Part shown: positions 7,772 to 15,431 of the stretch, piece by piece | How positions within the stretch are numbered: the first letter of the stretch is position 1 | Layout of the letters: each line of letters starts with the position of its first letter | DNA from: a virus | Virus record (IMG/VR): IMGVR_UViG_3300035183_000076 | Span: 1 to 24,220 of that record | Direction: 5' to 3' (one strand) | DNA length: 24,220 nucleotides | Notes under the pieces: model-generated | Seen by the model: the letters and a program-made list of their open reading frames with translations, nothing else | Database searches by the model: none | Told to the model about the DNA's origin: nothing | Program-made: the position numbers and the translations under genes

Positions 7772-8746
7772 TCATCTACGAGGACGAACAGCACCAGGAG
7801 GAGGAATATCTGGTACAGTAGGTACATTATTGATTTGAGGAATAGGTCCAAGTCCACCTTGACCTCCATATGGCGTCATCGGAGTTGGTTGCGGATGTGT
7901 TGGAATACGGCCTCCTGTTGCCGCACCAATATCTGGTTTTCCAGCCTGTTGTTGTTGAGCAGCAGCTTGTTTCATTTGAATATCAAGCATATAGATGGTA
8001 TTGGCACGCTGAGTCAAGTTGTTAATCATTTCAAGACGTTTAGCTTCGATCTCAGGATCTCCACTATTTGGAGAATTTTTGAGTGCTTCTGCCTGCTCGA
8101 TTAAACGAATAACTTCTTGCTGGTATGTTTTGGACATCATGCTAGAGACGGAGAGCTTCAGCTTTTGAAGCTCCATCGCAGCTTGATTTTTAAGTTCTTG
8201 TAGAGCAAGAGCACGCTTGGTCATCTCTTGCTGCCTCATTGCTTCTAGTCCAAATCTTTCTTTTCCTTGTTCCCTGATTTCCTGAAGTCTGCCTTGAGTT
8301 TGAATGTCTCGTTTAACTCGTTCTGGTTCTGCGGCACGATTGATCCATTCCTTCATTAGCACATCACGTTGTTCTGGAGTCAATGACATGAATTTTTCTG
8401 CAAACTGAGGAGGAACGCCAGAATATTCGACGGCGCCTTGTGGGTCATTATACTTAAGCATGTAATTAAAGAAGTTATCAGTAGCTTCCCTTCTACGTTT
8501 TTGCTCTGCTTCTGTAATCTCTCCTTCTGCTTTTTTGGCAGCAAGTGCTCGAAGTGCGGCCTCTTGTTTCTTTAGCTCAATGTCAAGAGGTAACATCTGC
8601 TCGTTCCTGTACATATCTTGTAACATACGAGCACGATTTACCTCTGCTGTTTGAAGGTCTGATAGGTTTTTTGCTCGTCCTTCTGCCCGTTCCTGTCCTT
8701 TGAAAAAGGCACCTATTCCGGGATCTTCCCAAGTAAAGTCAGCCAT
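7772..8746 (-). CDS. Coiled-coil virion protein, probable ejection protein
   Basis: 324 residues. Residues about 20-260 are almost entirely charged helix, rich in Glu, Lys, Arg, Gln and Ala (for example DIELKKQEAALRALAAKKAE and QEVIRLIEQAEALKNS). The C-terminus is a Pro/Gly/Gln-rich flexible tail with many prolines. No catalytic motif is visible. It lies between two larger proteins of the ejection set, separated by 3 bases on each side. Size and helix content are like the middle member of a podoviral ejection trio (compare T7 gp15 or P22 gp20), an inference from context. Confidence 0.7.
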   Translation of the reverse strand: MADFTWEDPGIGAFFKGQERAEGRAKNLSDLQTAEVNRARMLQDMYRNEQMLPLDIELKKQEAALRALAAKKAEGEITEAEQKRRREATDNFFNYMLKYNDPQGAVEYSGVPPQFAEKFMSLTPEQRDVLMKEWINRAAEPERVKRDIQTQGRLQEIREQGKERFGLEAMRQQEMTKRALALQELKNQAAMELQKLKLSVSSMMSKTYQQEVIRLIEQAEALKNSPNSGDPEIEAKRLEMINNLTQRANTIYMLDIQMKQAAAQQQQAGKPDIGAATGGRIPTHPQPTPMTPYGGQGGLGPIPQINNVPTVPDIPPPGAVRPRR

Positions 8747-8749
8747 ATA

Positions 8750-10615
8750 TTAATCCCACCATCCAGAAATAACATCCCATATATCTTTTCCAGTGTCTAT
8801 GATATTCTTGATATCATTCCAAACATTACCGGCAGAACCTCCTGCACCAAAGAATTGAGGAATGCCCTGCCAAGCATTTGCCTGCCTGCCTGCTGCTTCC
8901 CGGAACAACGATGCAACTGCAAGAGGTTGATAAATTCTTTCAATAGATTGCTGTAAACCTCTGCGATAATCTGCTAAACGGCTTTGGGCAAGCTGTTGCA
9001 GTTTTGCAGTACGATTGATATCATTTGATAGCCTTCCCTGAGCGGCATCAATTCCTGCCAAGCGATTTGCTTCTAGATTCAATATAGCCTGCATTTCAGG
9101 AGATTGAAGATAAGCATTAGGATTCTCATAGGATTCACGCAGTTTATTGATGTATGGACTTGCTTGCTCCTGCATTTGTCCTGCAATTTGCCTCAGCATG
9201 TTGGCATATTCTCTTGATTGCCTTGCACCATAAATGGCTGAGAGCAATCCTAGCAGGCCATTAGAATTTCCTCCAACATTAACCATTTGATTTCCTCCTC
9301 CAGATCCTCCAAATAATCTTCCAGCAATATTACCAATCTGCCCAATTCTATGAAATAGATCTCCTATCCCCTGAGTAGCTGGATTACTTGTAATCGGTGG
9401 CTCAAATCCTGGCTCAGTCATCCAAGGATCTGGCACCTCTGGATTAACTGGGGGTTCAAATCCAGGTTCTGTAAACCAAGGATCACTAGGGCTAACAGGA
9501 GCATCGTATGGTGGTTCAGTAAACCAAGGATCTGATACCACAGGGCTACTAGAGATAGGAGGTTCGAACCCGGGCTCAGTAAACCAAGGATCGAATGCAG
9601 TAGATGGATCAGTGCTAACAGGAGGGGAAAACCCGGGTTCTGTGAGCCAAGGATCAGTCACCATAGGAGGAGTGGCACTAACCGGAGGAGCAAATCCTGG
9701 TTCAGTAAACCAAGGATCTATTGCTCCAGTTGCCGCTCCTGCTCCTCCAGCCCCTATTTCAGTAAGCGGAGGTAGTTCTGACATTATCGGTGCACTTGGC
9801 ATAGAAATTGGAAATGACTCAGCAACACCGGTTCCTAGGGCTTCTCCAGCACCAGCAGCAGCTTCTCCACCTCCTATTAATCCAGCAGAAGCCAGTCCTC
9901 CAAACAAGAAAGGTAATCCGATTATGGAAGCTAATGCCAAGTTACCAAAACTATCATTTGTATCCCAATACCGTTTCTGAATTCCCTGTGTCTGTGGAAC
10001 CCATACATCGCCTTGTCTTACATATGGAATAACAGTACCTTCTTTACCTCCAGTTTTAATCATGAATCCCATAATATTGGGATTATTTGGATCAGTGATA
10101 ATATCCCAATTAGCATGATGTCCAAAAACAGAGGTTCCCCATTCACCATAATCTGATGGATTACCTCTAAATTTTAATTCTGGTGCTATATATATTGTGT
10201 ATGGCCCATTCCCTGAGTCTCCTCCTTCACCGGGAACAGTTTCTGTTTTTAAGATTGATTCCCAGTCGCGTGGTCCGCTATAATTATCAGGCAATGTCTG
10301 ATAATTTTGCCATGCTCTCATGGCATCAGAAAGATTATTCTCATATGGTCCCCAATTAAGATCTGAAACACGAAAATACGGCATGTCCCCAATACCGGGT
10401 ATATTAAGAAATTTAGGAGACCAAGGCTGTTCATTAGTAGGTCCAGAAGTTTGAACTGGAGCAGCAGTTACTGTGCTTGACGTAGATGAATAAGGAGATG
10501 TTTTAGTGTAATTACTAACATTTCCTATCATATTATTTATTGAATAGGGATTTGATTCATATAAACTTGATCCATCATCCATCATCCTGCGATTGAGATA
10601 ATTACCGATTGCCAT
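8750..10615 (-). CDS. Virion protein with DPWFTEPGF repeats, probable ejection protein
   Basis: 621 residues in four parts. Residues 1 to about 225 are Ser/Asn/Tyr/Pro-rich. A hydrophobic glycine-alanine segment follows at about 228-260 (LALASIIGLPFLFGGLASAG). Residues about 300-415 hold six copies of a 16-22 residue repeat around DPWFTEPGFxPPV. The helical C-terminal domain (about 450-590) has QSPEMQAILNLEANRLAGID and RLSNDINRTAKLQQLAQSRL, a domain type I associate with phage internal or tail-tip proteins. AAAGG lies 6 bases before the ATG. The gene follows the beta-rich 159-residue gene and begins the ejection set. The repeat region has no known function to me. Confidence 0.75.
   Translation of the reverse strand: MAIGNYLNRRMMDDGSSLYESNPYSINNMIGNVSNYTKTSPYSSTSSTVTAAPVQTSGPTNEQPWSPKFLNIPGIGDMPYFRVSDLNWGPYENNLSDAMRAWQNYQTLPDNYSGPRDWESILKTETVPGEGGDSGNGPYTIYIAPELKFRGNPSDYGEWGTSVFGHHANWDIITDPNNPNIMGFMIKTGGKEGTVIPYVRQGDVWVPQTQGIQKRYWDTNDSFGNLALASIIGLPFLFGGLASAGLIGGGEAAAGAGEALGTGVAESFPISMPSAPIMSELPPLTEIGAGGAGAATGAIDPWFTEPGFAPPVSATPPMVTDPWLTEPGFSPPVSTDPSTAFDPWFTEPGFEPPISSSPVVSDPWFTEPPYDAPVSPSDPWFTEPGFEPPVNPEVPDPWMTEPGFEPPITSNPATQGIGDLFHRIGQIGNIAGRLFGGSGGGNQMVNVGGNSNGLLGLLSAIYGARQSREYANMLRQIAGQMQEQASPYINKLRESYENPNAYLQSPEMQAILNLEANRLAGIDAAQGRLSNDINRTAKLQQLAQSRLADYRRGLQQSIERIYQPLAVASLFREAAGRQANAWQGIPQFFGAGGSAGNVWNDIKNIIDTGKDIWDVISGWWD
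9371..9718 (-). repeat. Six-copy DPW(F/L/M)TEPGFxPP(V/I) coding repeat
   Basis: Six imperfect units of about 16-22 codons encode residues about 300-415 of the 621-residue virion protein. The core DPWxTEP is invariant. One copy changes GFEPPV to PYDAPV, and spacers between cores vary in length and sequence. Codons differ among copies, so the array is old or selected at protein level rather than freshly duplicated. Confidence 0.9.
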
Positions 10616-10616
10616 A

Positions 10617-11096
10617 TCAAACCTTTGTTATGTAAAAACCTTCAATAAGGAATGTAGAATCTGTTGCCGCTATATTATGTGAGATCAATATTTCTGGATC
10701 TCCAGTCGTATTATTGGTTCTAACTTTAATGTTGGTATATTTAGTTCCATCTGACAATTTTGTCATAGTCAATGAATTCTGACCTAGCCAATCACCAGCA
10801 GCATATGTTTTAGGAGCAATACAAGGTAATGGTGCTGTCAGTACATCACCAGAGTTGAATGATACTGTAGCTCCACCACCAAGCGGATTATTGATATCAG
10901 GACAAATTTCTATGTGTAAGAATACAATACCGTTCAGGCGCTGATAATAGCCACGTTGGTCTGATAAAGATGCATTACTAAATCTTGCTGAAAGATGATT
11001 AGGATCGAATGTTCCTGATTTAAAAGAAATCATTATCGAGTTGAAATTTGCAGCACTAGTTGGGTCATCCCCTTTCCACAAAACAAGCTTTCTCAT
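10617..11096 (-). CDS. Beta-rich small virion protein of unknown role
   Basis: 159 residues, rich in Asn, Thr, Ser and Gly with alternating hydrophobic residues typical of beta structure; no signal peptide or helical coiled coil. The start overlaps the stop of the gp10-like tail gene as ATGA, with AGGA 5 bases upstream, indicating translational coupling. Its place between the gp10-like gene and the ejection genes suggests a tail-tip, fibre or receptor-contact protein, but nothing in the sequence proves this. Confidence 0.65.
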   Translation of the reverse strand: MRKLVLWKGDDPTSAANFNSIMISFKSGTFDPNHLSARFSNASLSDQRGYYQRLNGIVFLHIEICPDINNPLGGGATVSFNSGDVLTAPLPCIAPKTYAAGDWLGQNSLTMTKLSDGTKYTNIKVRTNNTTGDPEILISHNIAATDSTFLIEGFYITKV

Positions 11097-12727
11097 CTCA
11101 TTCCTAAATTATAAGCTACTTCAACCTTGTCAAGTATTATATTAGAAGCACCCATGAATTTAAGCCTTACTGCCAAATAGCGATATCTTCCTATATTGTG
11201 CCAGCGGAGTGCCTGATGTTTCAATGACTGTGGTTGTGTCTTTGAATAATATACTGTCCAACCAGAGTAATCTGTTTTTCCTGTCCAAGCCAGGTTAACA
11301 GTATTGTTCCCAAAATCACCGTATACATCTATGTATTTTATGTGCTTTTGCCAACCAACTCCAAAATCAGCGATATCGAATACAATTTCGGCAGTAGTGT
11401 TTGCACTTCCACTATAGAACTTGTCTAGGTAGTAAAAATTGACAGTACCATTATTTGAGTAGGATGATACAAAATAAGTTTTCCATTGAGCATTATCAGC
11501 AGTTGGAGCCAGTTGGATAAACCCAGGTGATTTTACTTCAACTCCCCACAAGTAACCAGTTGAGTCCGATGGAACAAAATCAAACCATTGATTCTGCTTT
11601 GTGCTATAGCATATATAAGGAAATCCCTTTACTGTTTCTGGTTCTCCAACATAACCTGAGTTTACATAACCTTGATCTACGTATAAAGCAGAACCAAATC
11701 CACAGTTAAATAGCATAACAGGATCGCCATTGAAATCTGCCATGTATAATGTTGTCGAGAATGGCTGAGCACCTGTAATACTTTCATTATTTATTAAAGA
11801 ATCTACATAAAAATTTGAAATCCTTTTTACGACAAAGTTATCTATTTTATAAATACCATATCCAAATCTATCTTCATACGACAGAAAATAAATATTATCT
11901 CCAGATTGTGTAATGTTTTTTGCTAATTTTACCCCATAGAGTTGTTGATATGCTTCTTGTCGGACAAGAGGAGAACCAAGCTCAATGGCACCATCTTGAA
12001 AAAACTCGATACTTTGTGTAGAAAAAGCAACAAGATAGTTTTTATAAAGCAAAATAGCGATAAGATCATCTCCTCTTGCTTCTGGTACAATAAAGTCAGT
12101 GCTATTCCAAGTAGTATACTGCCCCGGAGGAGTATTATAGATCCTTAAATCCTTCCCTATTAAAAATAACCTTCCATTGTAAAACAGAGATTGATGTGGA
12201 GCAGTGGTAGTGGTATTTCCAAATGAAAGAGAATTGGAGACCGTTATCGTATGCGTAGTAGCATTATATTGATAAGAGTGTAATGTGTTCGTTGTATTGT
12301 TTTTCAAAATCCCTGCATATAGCCGATCAGTTCCAGATGGATTAGTAACCTGAAACATTGATCTGAACGTATAGTTGTCTGATCCAGTAAAATCTAGAGC
12401 AGGATTTTCATCATTAAAATATATCCTTTTTCCTTTACAGATGTACTGTCCATCAGAAGAAACAGCAGTAATTTCATCAGAGCCAGATGATGGAAATGAT
12501 TTTGACTGTGAAACAATTGCTGGACATTTTGTCAACACCCATTTATCATCTGTATTCTGCAATATGATTCTTTTAGGATAACAGTTGATGAACCGTTGTC
12601 CTTGATAAACAGGAGTGTACGTTTCTGCTGTTCCTGGCCCAACATTTCCAGCAACAGTTTGTCCGCCAATAATTGGCAGAGCTTTTACATGATGGGTAGA
12701 GATTTCTGGAGTATCAGTAAAAGCCAT
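11093..12727 (-). CDS. P22 gp10-like tail accessory protein
   Basis: 544 residues. The N-terminal segment with QRFINCYPKR (about 45-54) and the following beta-propeller-like repeats (TFRSMFQVTNPSGTDRLYAG, SLFYNGRLFLIGKDLRIYN, FSTQSIEFFQDG) match the family of P22 gp10, the packaged-DNA-stabilising tail hub that sits below gp4 on the portal. The C-terminus (WHNIGRYRYLAVRLKFMG) is also typical of that family. The ATG has AGG 5 bases upstream and follows the gp4-like gene by 2 bases. Having gp4-like and gp10-like genes side by side supports a short-tailed virion. Confidence 0.82.
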   Translation of the reverse strand: MAFTDTPEISTHHVKALPIIGGQTVAGNVGPGTAETYTPVYQGQRFINCYPKRIILQNTDDKWVLTKCPAIVSQSKSFPSSGSDEITAVSSDGQYICKGKRIYFNDENPALDFTGSDNYTFRSMFQVTNPSGTDRLYAGILKNNTTNTLHSYQYNATTHTITVSNSLSFGNTTTTAPHQSLFYNGRLFLIGKDLRIYNTPPGQYTTWNSTDFIVPEARGDDLIAILLYKNYLVAFSTQSIEFFQDGAIELGSPLVRQEAYQQLYGVKLAKNITQSGDNIYFLSYEDRFGYGIYKIDNFVVKRISNFYVDSLINNESITGAQPFSTTLYMADFNGDPVMLFNCGFGSALYVDQGYVNSGYVGEPETVKGFPYICYSTKQNQWFDFVPSDSTGYLWGVEVKSPGFIQLAPTADNAQWKTYFVSSYSNNGTVNFYYLDKFYSGSANTTAEIVFDIADFGVGWQKHIKYIDVYGDFGNNTVNLAWTGKTDYSGWTVYYSKTQPQSLKHQALRWHNIGRYRYLAVRLKFMGASNIILDKVEVAYNLGMR

Positions 12728-12729
12728 GC

Positions 12730-13461
12730 TTACCTACGTCGTGCAGGAACAATGAAAAGTGAACCTTCTTCTGTTCCAAAAGATAACGCAGCTTCTAGAA
12801 TAGAATCTGCTTCTTTTTTTAGAACCATCCGTTCATTCAATGACAATCCATATTCTGGGGCAAGCCTTAACGCAAGTTGATAAATAAGCGCTTCATGCCA
12901 TTCAACAGGAAAATCTGGCTCATCGCTGCTGGAATCGAAATCTTGAAATTGGCGATGATACCTGATGTATAATTGCCCATTCGTTTGCCATGAAGAATCT
13001 GGCTTCGGCCATAGAGAAATTGTTCCAGTATATGCACCAGGAAGATAGAATAGTTTTATTGGCGCTCCAGAAGCTTTTTTTGATGATAATGCTTGATAAT
13101 CCTCATAAGTAGTAATCTCAAGCGGAACATCCAATGGCTGGCTAGATACAGTGTTATCTCTACGAACTGCTTGTAGAATTTTTAGAGGTTTATCTGCCTG
13201 ATTTATCGTAGCTCCTGGCCCAATAGTTACTGATGGATTTGAAGCCCAGTTAGACATTGCAATGTATTTTTCAGAAATTGCCCAAAGAGGCATTCCTTGT
13301 GCTGCTAATGCCTTTATCATGGGATTCAATGCAGCAATTCCTATATTCAATCTGGTACTGTCAATAGTTTCGTAATCTCCTAGTGCCCCTATTTTTCTAA
13401 AGGCAGCGGAAATTATTGAATCTCTTGATGATGTCCAGTCATAAGAATTAGAAGTAGACAT
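12730..13461 (-). CDS. P22 gp4-like tail accessory/head-completion protein
   Basis: 243 residues. The N-terminal helical domain (RDSIISAAFRKIGALGDYET, then ALNPMIKALAAQGMPLWAI) is the hallmark of the P22 gp4-like adaptor, which binds the portal after packaging and joins it to gp10. The middle is a beta domain (QLYIRYHRQFQDF) and the C-terminus is helical (EWHEALIYQLALRLAPEYG). It is longer than P22 gp4. No clear Shine-Dalgarno precedes the ATG, and 27 mostly AT bases separate it from the tail-fibre stop. The gp10-like gene follows directly. Confidence 0.8.
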   Translation of the reverse strand: MSTSNSYDWTSSRDSIISAAFRKIGALGDYETIDSTRLNIGIAALNPMIKALAAQGMPLWAISEKYIAMSNWASNPSVTIGPGATINQADKPLKILQAVRRDNTVSSQPLDVPLEITTYEDYQALSSKKASGAPIKLFYLPGAYTGTISLWPKPDSSWQTNGQLYIRYHRQFQDFDSSSDEPDFPVEWHEALIYQLALRLAPEYGLSLNERMVLKKEADSILEAALSFGTEEGSLFIVPARRR

Positions 13462-13488
13462 TATGGTAACTTTGTTTCAATAATAATA

Positions 13489-14907
13489 TCAAAAGAGACA
13501 TTTAGCCTTCAGCTTCAAGACTTCGTCTCGAAGCTCCTTTATGGCCTCGATAAGGACGCCAACCATGTTGCCGTAGGCCACTGACAGGTAACCGTTTTCG
13601 TCCTCATGGACGACCTCCGGCACAACACTGGAAACCTCCTGTGCGATGACGCCTACGTCTCTCTGCCCGGTGTCTTTTCGCGTGAACGAGACACCCCTCA
13701 TTGCGCTAACCTTGTCGAGCGCTCCTTCGATGGTCTTAACGTTGGTTTTCAGGCGTTCGTCAGAACCTTGTGTGATTGTGCCAGTAGCATATATGTCTCC
13801 GTTAACATAAAGTGATGTTCCTGATACTGGCGCATAGATCGTCACGTTACCGTTATCGGAGATTTCAAGACGGCTGGCAATTGACCCGTTAGATGGCCTC
13901 GTTGCAAATATAAGACCTCCGCCGGTGGTAGCACTTCCATCCGTAAGGGTGTTGGTGATGTAAGCCACTGCAGCAGCATTCTCATCGGTTGTGCTGCGTC
14001 TTGTGGAAATGAACTTGATGGTATTGTGGGTTGTAGTGGAAGTATTAGCGTGTCCACCAAGTAACAGTTCACTCCTTGTTGCGCCAATCACTGAGATACT
14101 CTCATTCGTTGCTCCAGTGGTTCCTCCAACACGGATACGGTCCGATGACAATGAGGTCCAATCTGCTGGAGTCGCGGTACTGACTGACAACGCGGCACCA
14201 CTGGACGGCGTACCGATTACTACCTTGCCAGTAAAATCGTGTGTACCGGCAACGTATGGGATGGTGCCAGTGTCGTTTCCGCCTGTTGTCGATGAGAAGC
14301 CGATGTAGCCTTCTCGACCGCCGCTTGAGTTGTTGAAGGCAACGAAACCGGTTCTGGCCGCTGTACCTACAATCACCCCGAGTTGCCCTACGCCACTTTG
14401 GTTGGCGCCAACATACAGGTTATTGTATGTGTTGATCTGCCCAGCAGTAATGCCACTTCGAGCAATGGACAACGCTATCGTGCTAGATGAGTAATCATCA
14501 GCATACGGCCTAAACTGTAACGAGGCCGTATCTACATAGATAATCCAGTTCTTCTCGTTAGGCGCAGAAGATGACCTCTCCAGACGGAGCTGAGGAGAAC
14601 TAGATGAATTTATTGTGAAAAAGGTACCAGTTACTGTTAGACCTGAAGAGGAGAAAAGACCTCTTTGGGTACCACCACAAGTAATTGCAAGCTGATCTGC
14701 TGCTGGAGAATAGATACCAGTATTGGTATTACCAACTATTGTAATTCCAGGTGCAGAAACAGTACCTGCAATAAAGCGCTGCGCCCCAGTAAACGGAATG
14801 GAGCCATCCCTTTCTATCTTTTCATCATTCAAAGCAGTGAAGTTATTGTCAGTTTCACTGAAAGTTAGTGTACTTCCTTTTATAAGCCTAAGAGTTAGTG
14901 TTGCCAT
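13489..14907 (-). CDS. Tail fibre/spike with C-terminal S74 chaperone domain
   Basis: 472 residues. The N-terminal part begins LTLRLIKGSTLTFSETDNNF, typical of phage fibre proteins that attach to the virion. The middle is Ser/Thr/Gly-rich repetitive beta sequence. The C-terminal about 91 residues form a Peptidase_S74 (endosialidase-type) intramolecular chaperone: SDERLKTN with the Ser382/Lys387 dyad, GVIAQEV, and a closing helical coiled coil. In this family the chaperone drives trimer folding and is then released by self-cleavage just before the serine. The C-terminal two-thirds is more GC-rich than the N-terminal part, suggesting domain exchange. It is the best candidate receptor-binding protein. 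Confidence 0.88.
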   Translation of the reverse strand: MATLTLRLIKGSTLTFSETDNNFTALNDEKIERDGSIPFTGAQRFIAGTVSAPGITIVGNTNTGIYSPAADQLAITCGGTQRGLFSSSGLTVTGTFFTINSSSSPQLRLERSSSAPNEKNWIIYVDTASLQFRPYADDYSSSTIALSIARSGITAGQINTYNNLYVGANQSGVGQLGVIVGTAARTGFVAFNNSSGGREGYIGFSSTTGGNDTGTIPYVAGTHDFTGKVVIGTPSSGAALSVSTATPADWTSLSSDRIRVGGTTGATNESISVIGATRSELLLGGHANTSTTTHNTIKFISTRRSTTDENAAAVAYITNTLTDGSATTGGGLIFATRPSNGSIASRLEISDNGNVTIYAPVSGTSLYVNGDIYATGTITQGSDERLKTNVKTIEGALDKVSAMRGVSFTRKDTGQRDVGVIAQEVSSVVPEVVHEDENGYLSVAYGNMVGVLIEAIKELRDEVLKLKAKCLF

Positions 14908-14910
14908 ATT

Positions 14911-15183
14911 TTACAATCCGTTGTCAAATGTACCAGGTGGAACTGATTCAAATGGAATAGACCATGATGGAGAAACATCTACTTCAGTTTCATGATAAGA
15001 AAACGCAACTTTGTTTGTTTCTTCTGCTTTTATTTTTATCAAATCCTGTGGATGACGTGGTTCCCAATCATAACGACATACCCATAAACCATCCCATCTT
15101 TTCTTCATTTCATCGGATTTAAACCGCTGTCCACAGACTGGACAGACTACATTCCATGTACCAGGTTTATAGTAATCTTTCAT
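14911..15183 (-). CDS. Small zinc-ribbon-like phage protein
   Basis: 90 residues. CPVC (Cys14, Cys17) and a later Cys36 in DGLWVCRYDWEPRHPQDLI, with Asp39 or His44 as a possible fourth ligand, suggest a zinc-binding knuckle. The combination CxxC, LWVCRxDWExRHPQD is a recurring small protein among phage structural genes. The ATG overlaps the preceding stop by 4 bases (ATGA), so the two are translationally coupled. Function unknown; a small virion or assembly factor is likely. Confidence 0.7.
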   Translation of the reverse strand: MKDYYKPGTWNVVCPVCGQRFKSDEMKKRWDGLWVCRYDWEPRHPQDLIKIKAEETNKVAFSYHETEVDVSPSWSIPFESVPPGTFDNGL

Positions 15184-15431
15184 TTTCTCAGGGCTTCCAG
15201 TCTATCCTCAAATTTATCAAATCTTGCCATAATTTCATTTTTTATGGCAATCAGATCCGATTTATGAGCGTAATCTACCTTCACTTGTTGAAGGTCATTT
15301 TCAATCTTTTTAAGTTCATTTCGTTGTTCTGTCATATTTTCTCTCATATTATAATAAAGAGATTTGACTAGAAATCCAAGAACACCAAGTCCTGTAGTTA
15401 GAGCAAAAATTATTATGTTTGTGAAGTCCAT
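15180..15431 (-). CDS. Small membrane-anchored coiled-coil protein, possible holin/lysis protein
   Basis: 83 residues. One transmembrane helix spans about 5-25 (NIIIFALTTGLGVLGFLVKS), followed by a charged helical coiled coil (about 30-80). The layout resembles class III-type holins or haemolysin XhlA-like phage proteins, but an i-spanin-like or structural role is also possible. It is the only small single-TM protein of this sort in the window. The ATG follows the stop of the TETD-repeat protein directly (TAAATG). It is not next to the endolysin gene. Confidence 0.65.
   Translation of the reverse strand: MDFTNIIIFALTTGLGVLGFLVKSLYYNMRENMTEQRNELKKIENDLQQVKVDYAHKSDLIAIKNEIMARFDKFEDRLEALRK

Noticed and set aside
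9371-9718. CRISPR-like array
   Set aside because: Repeats are in frame, imperfect and of variable length and encode a peptide motif; the TETD repeats at 15540-16073 are rejected for the same reason.
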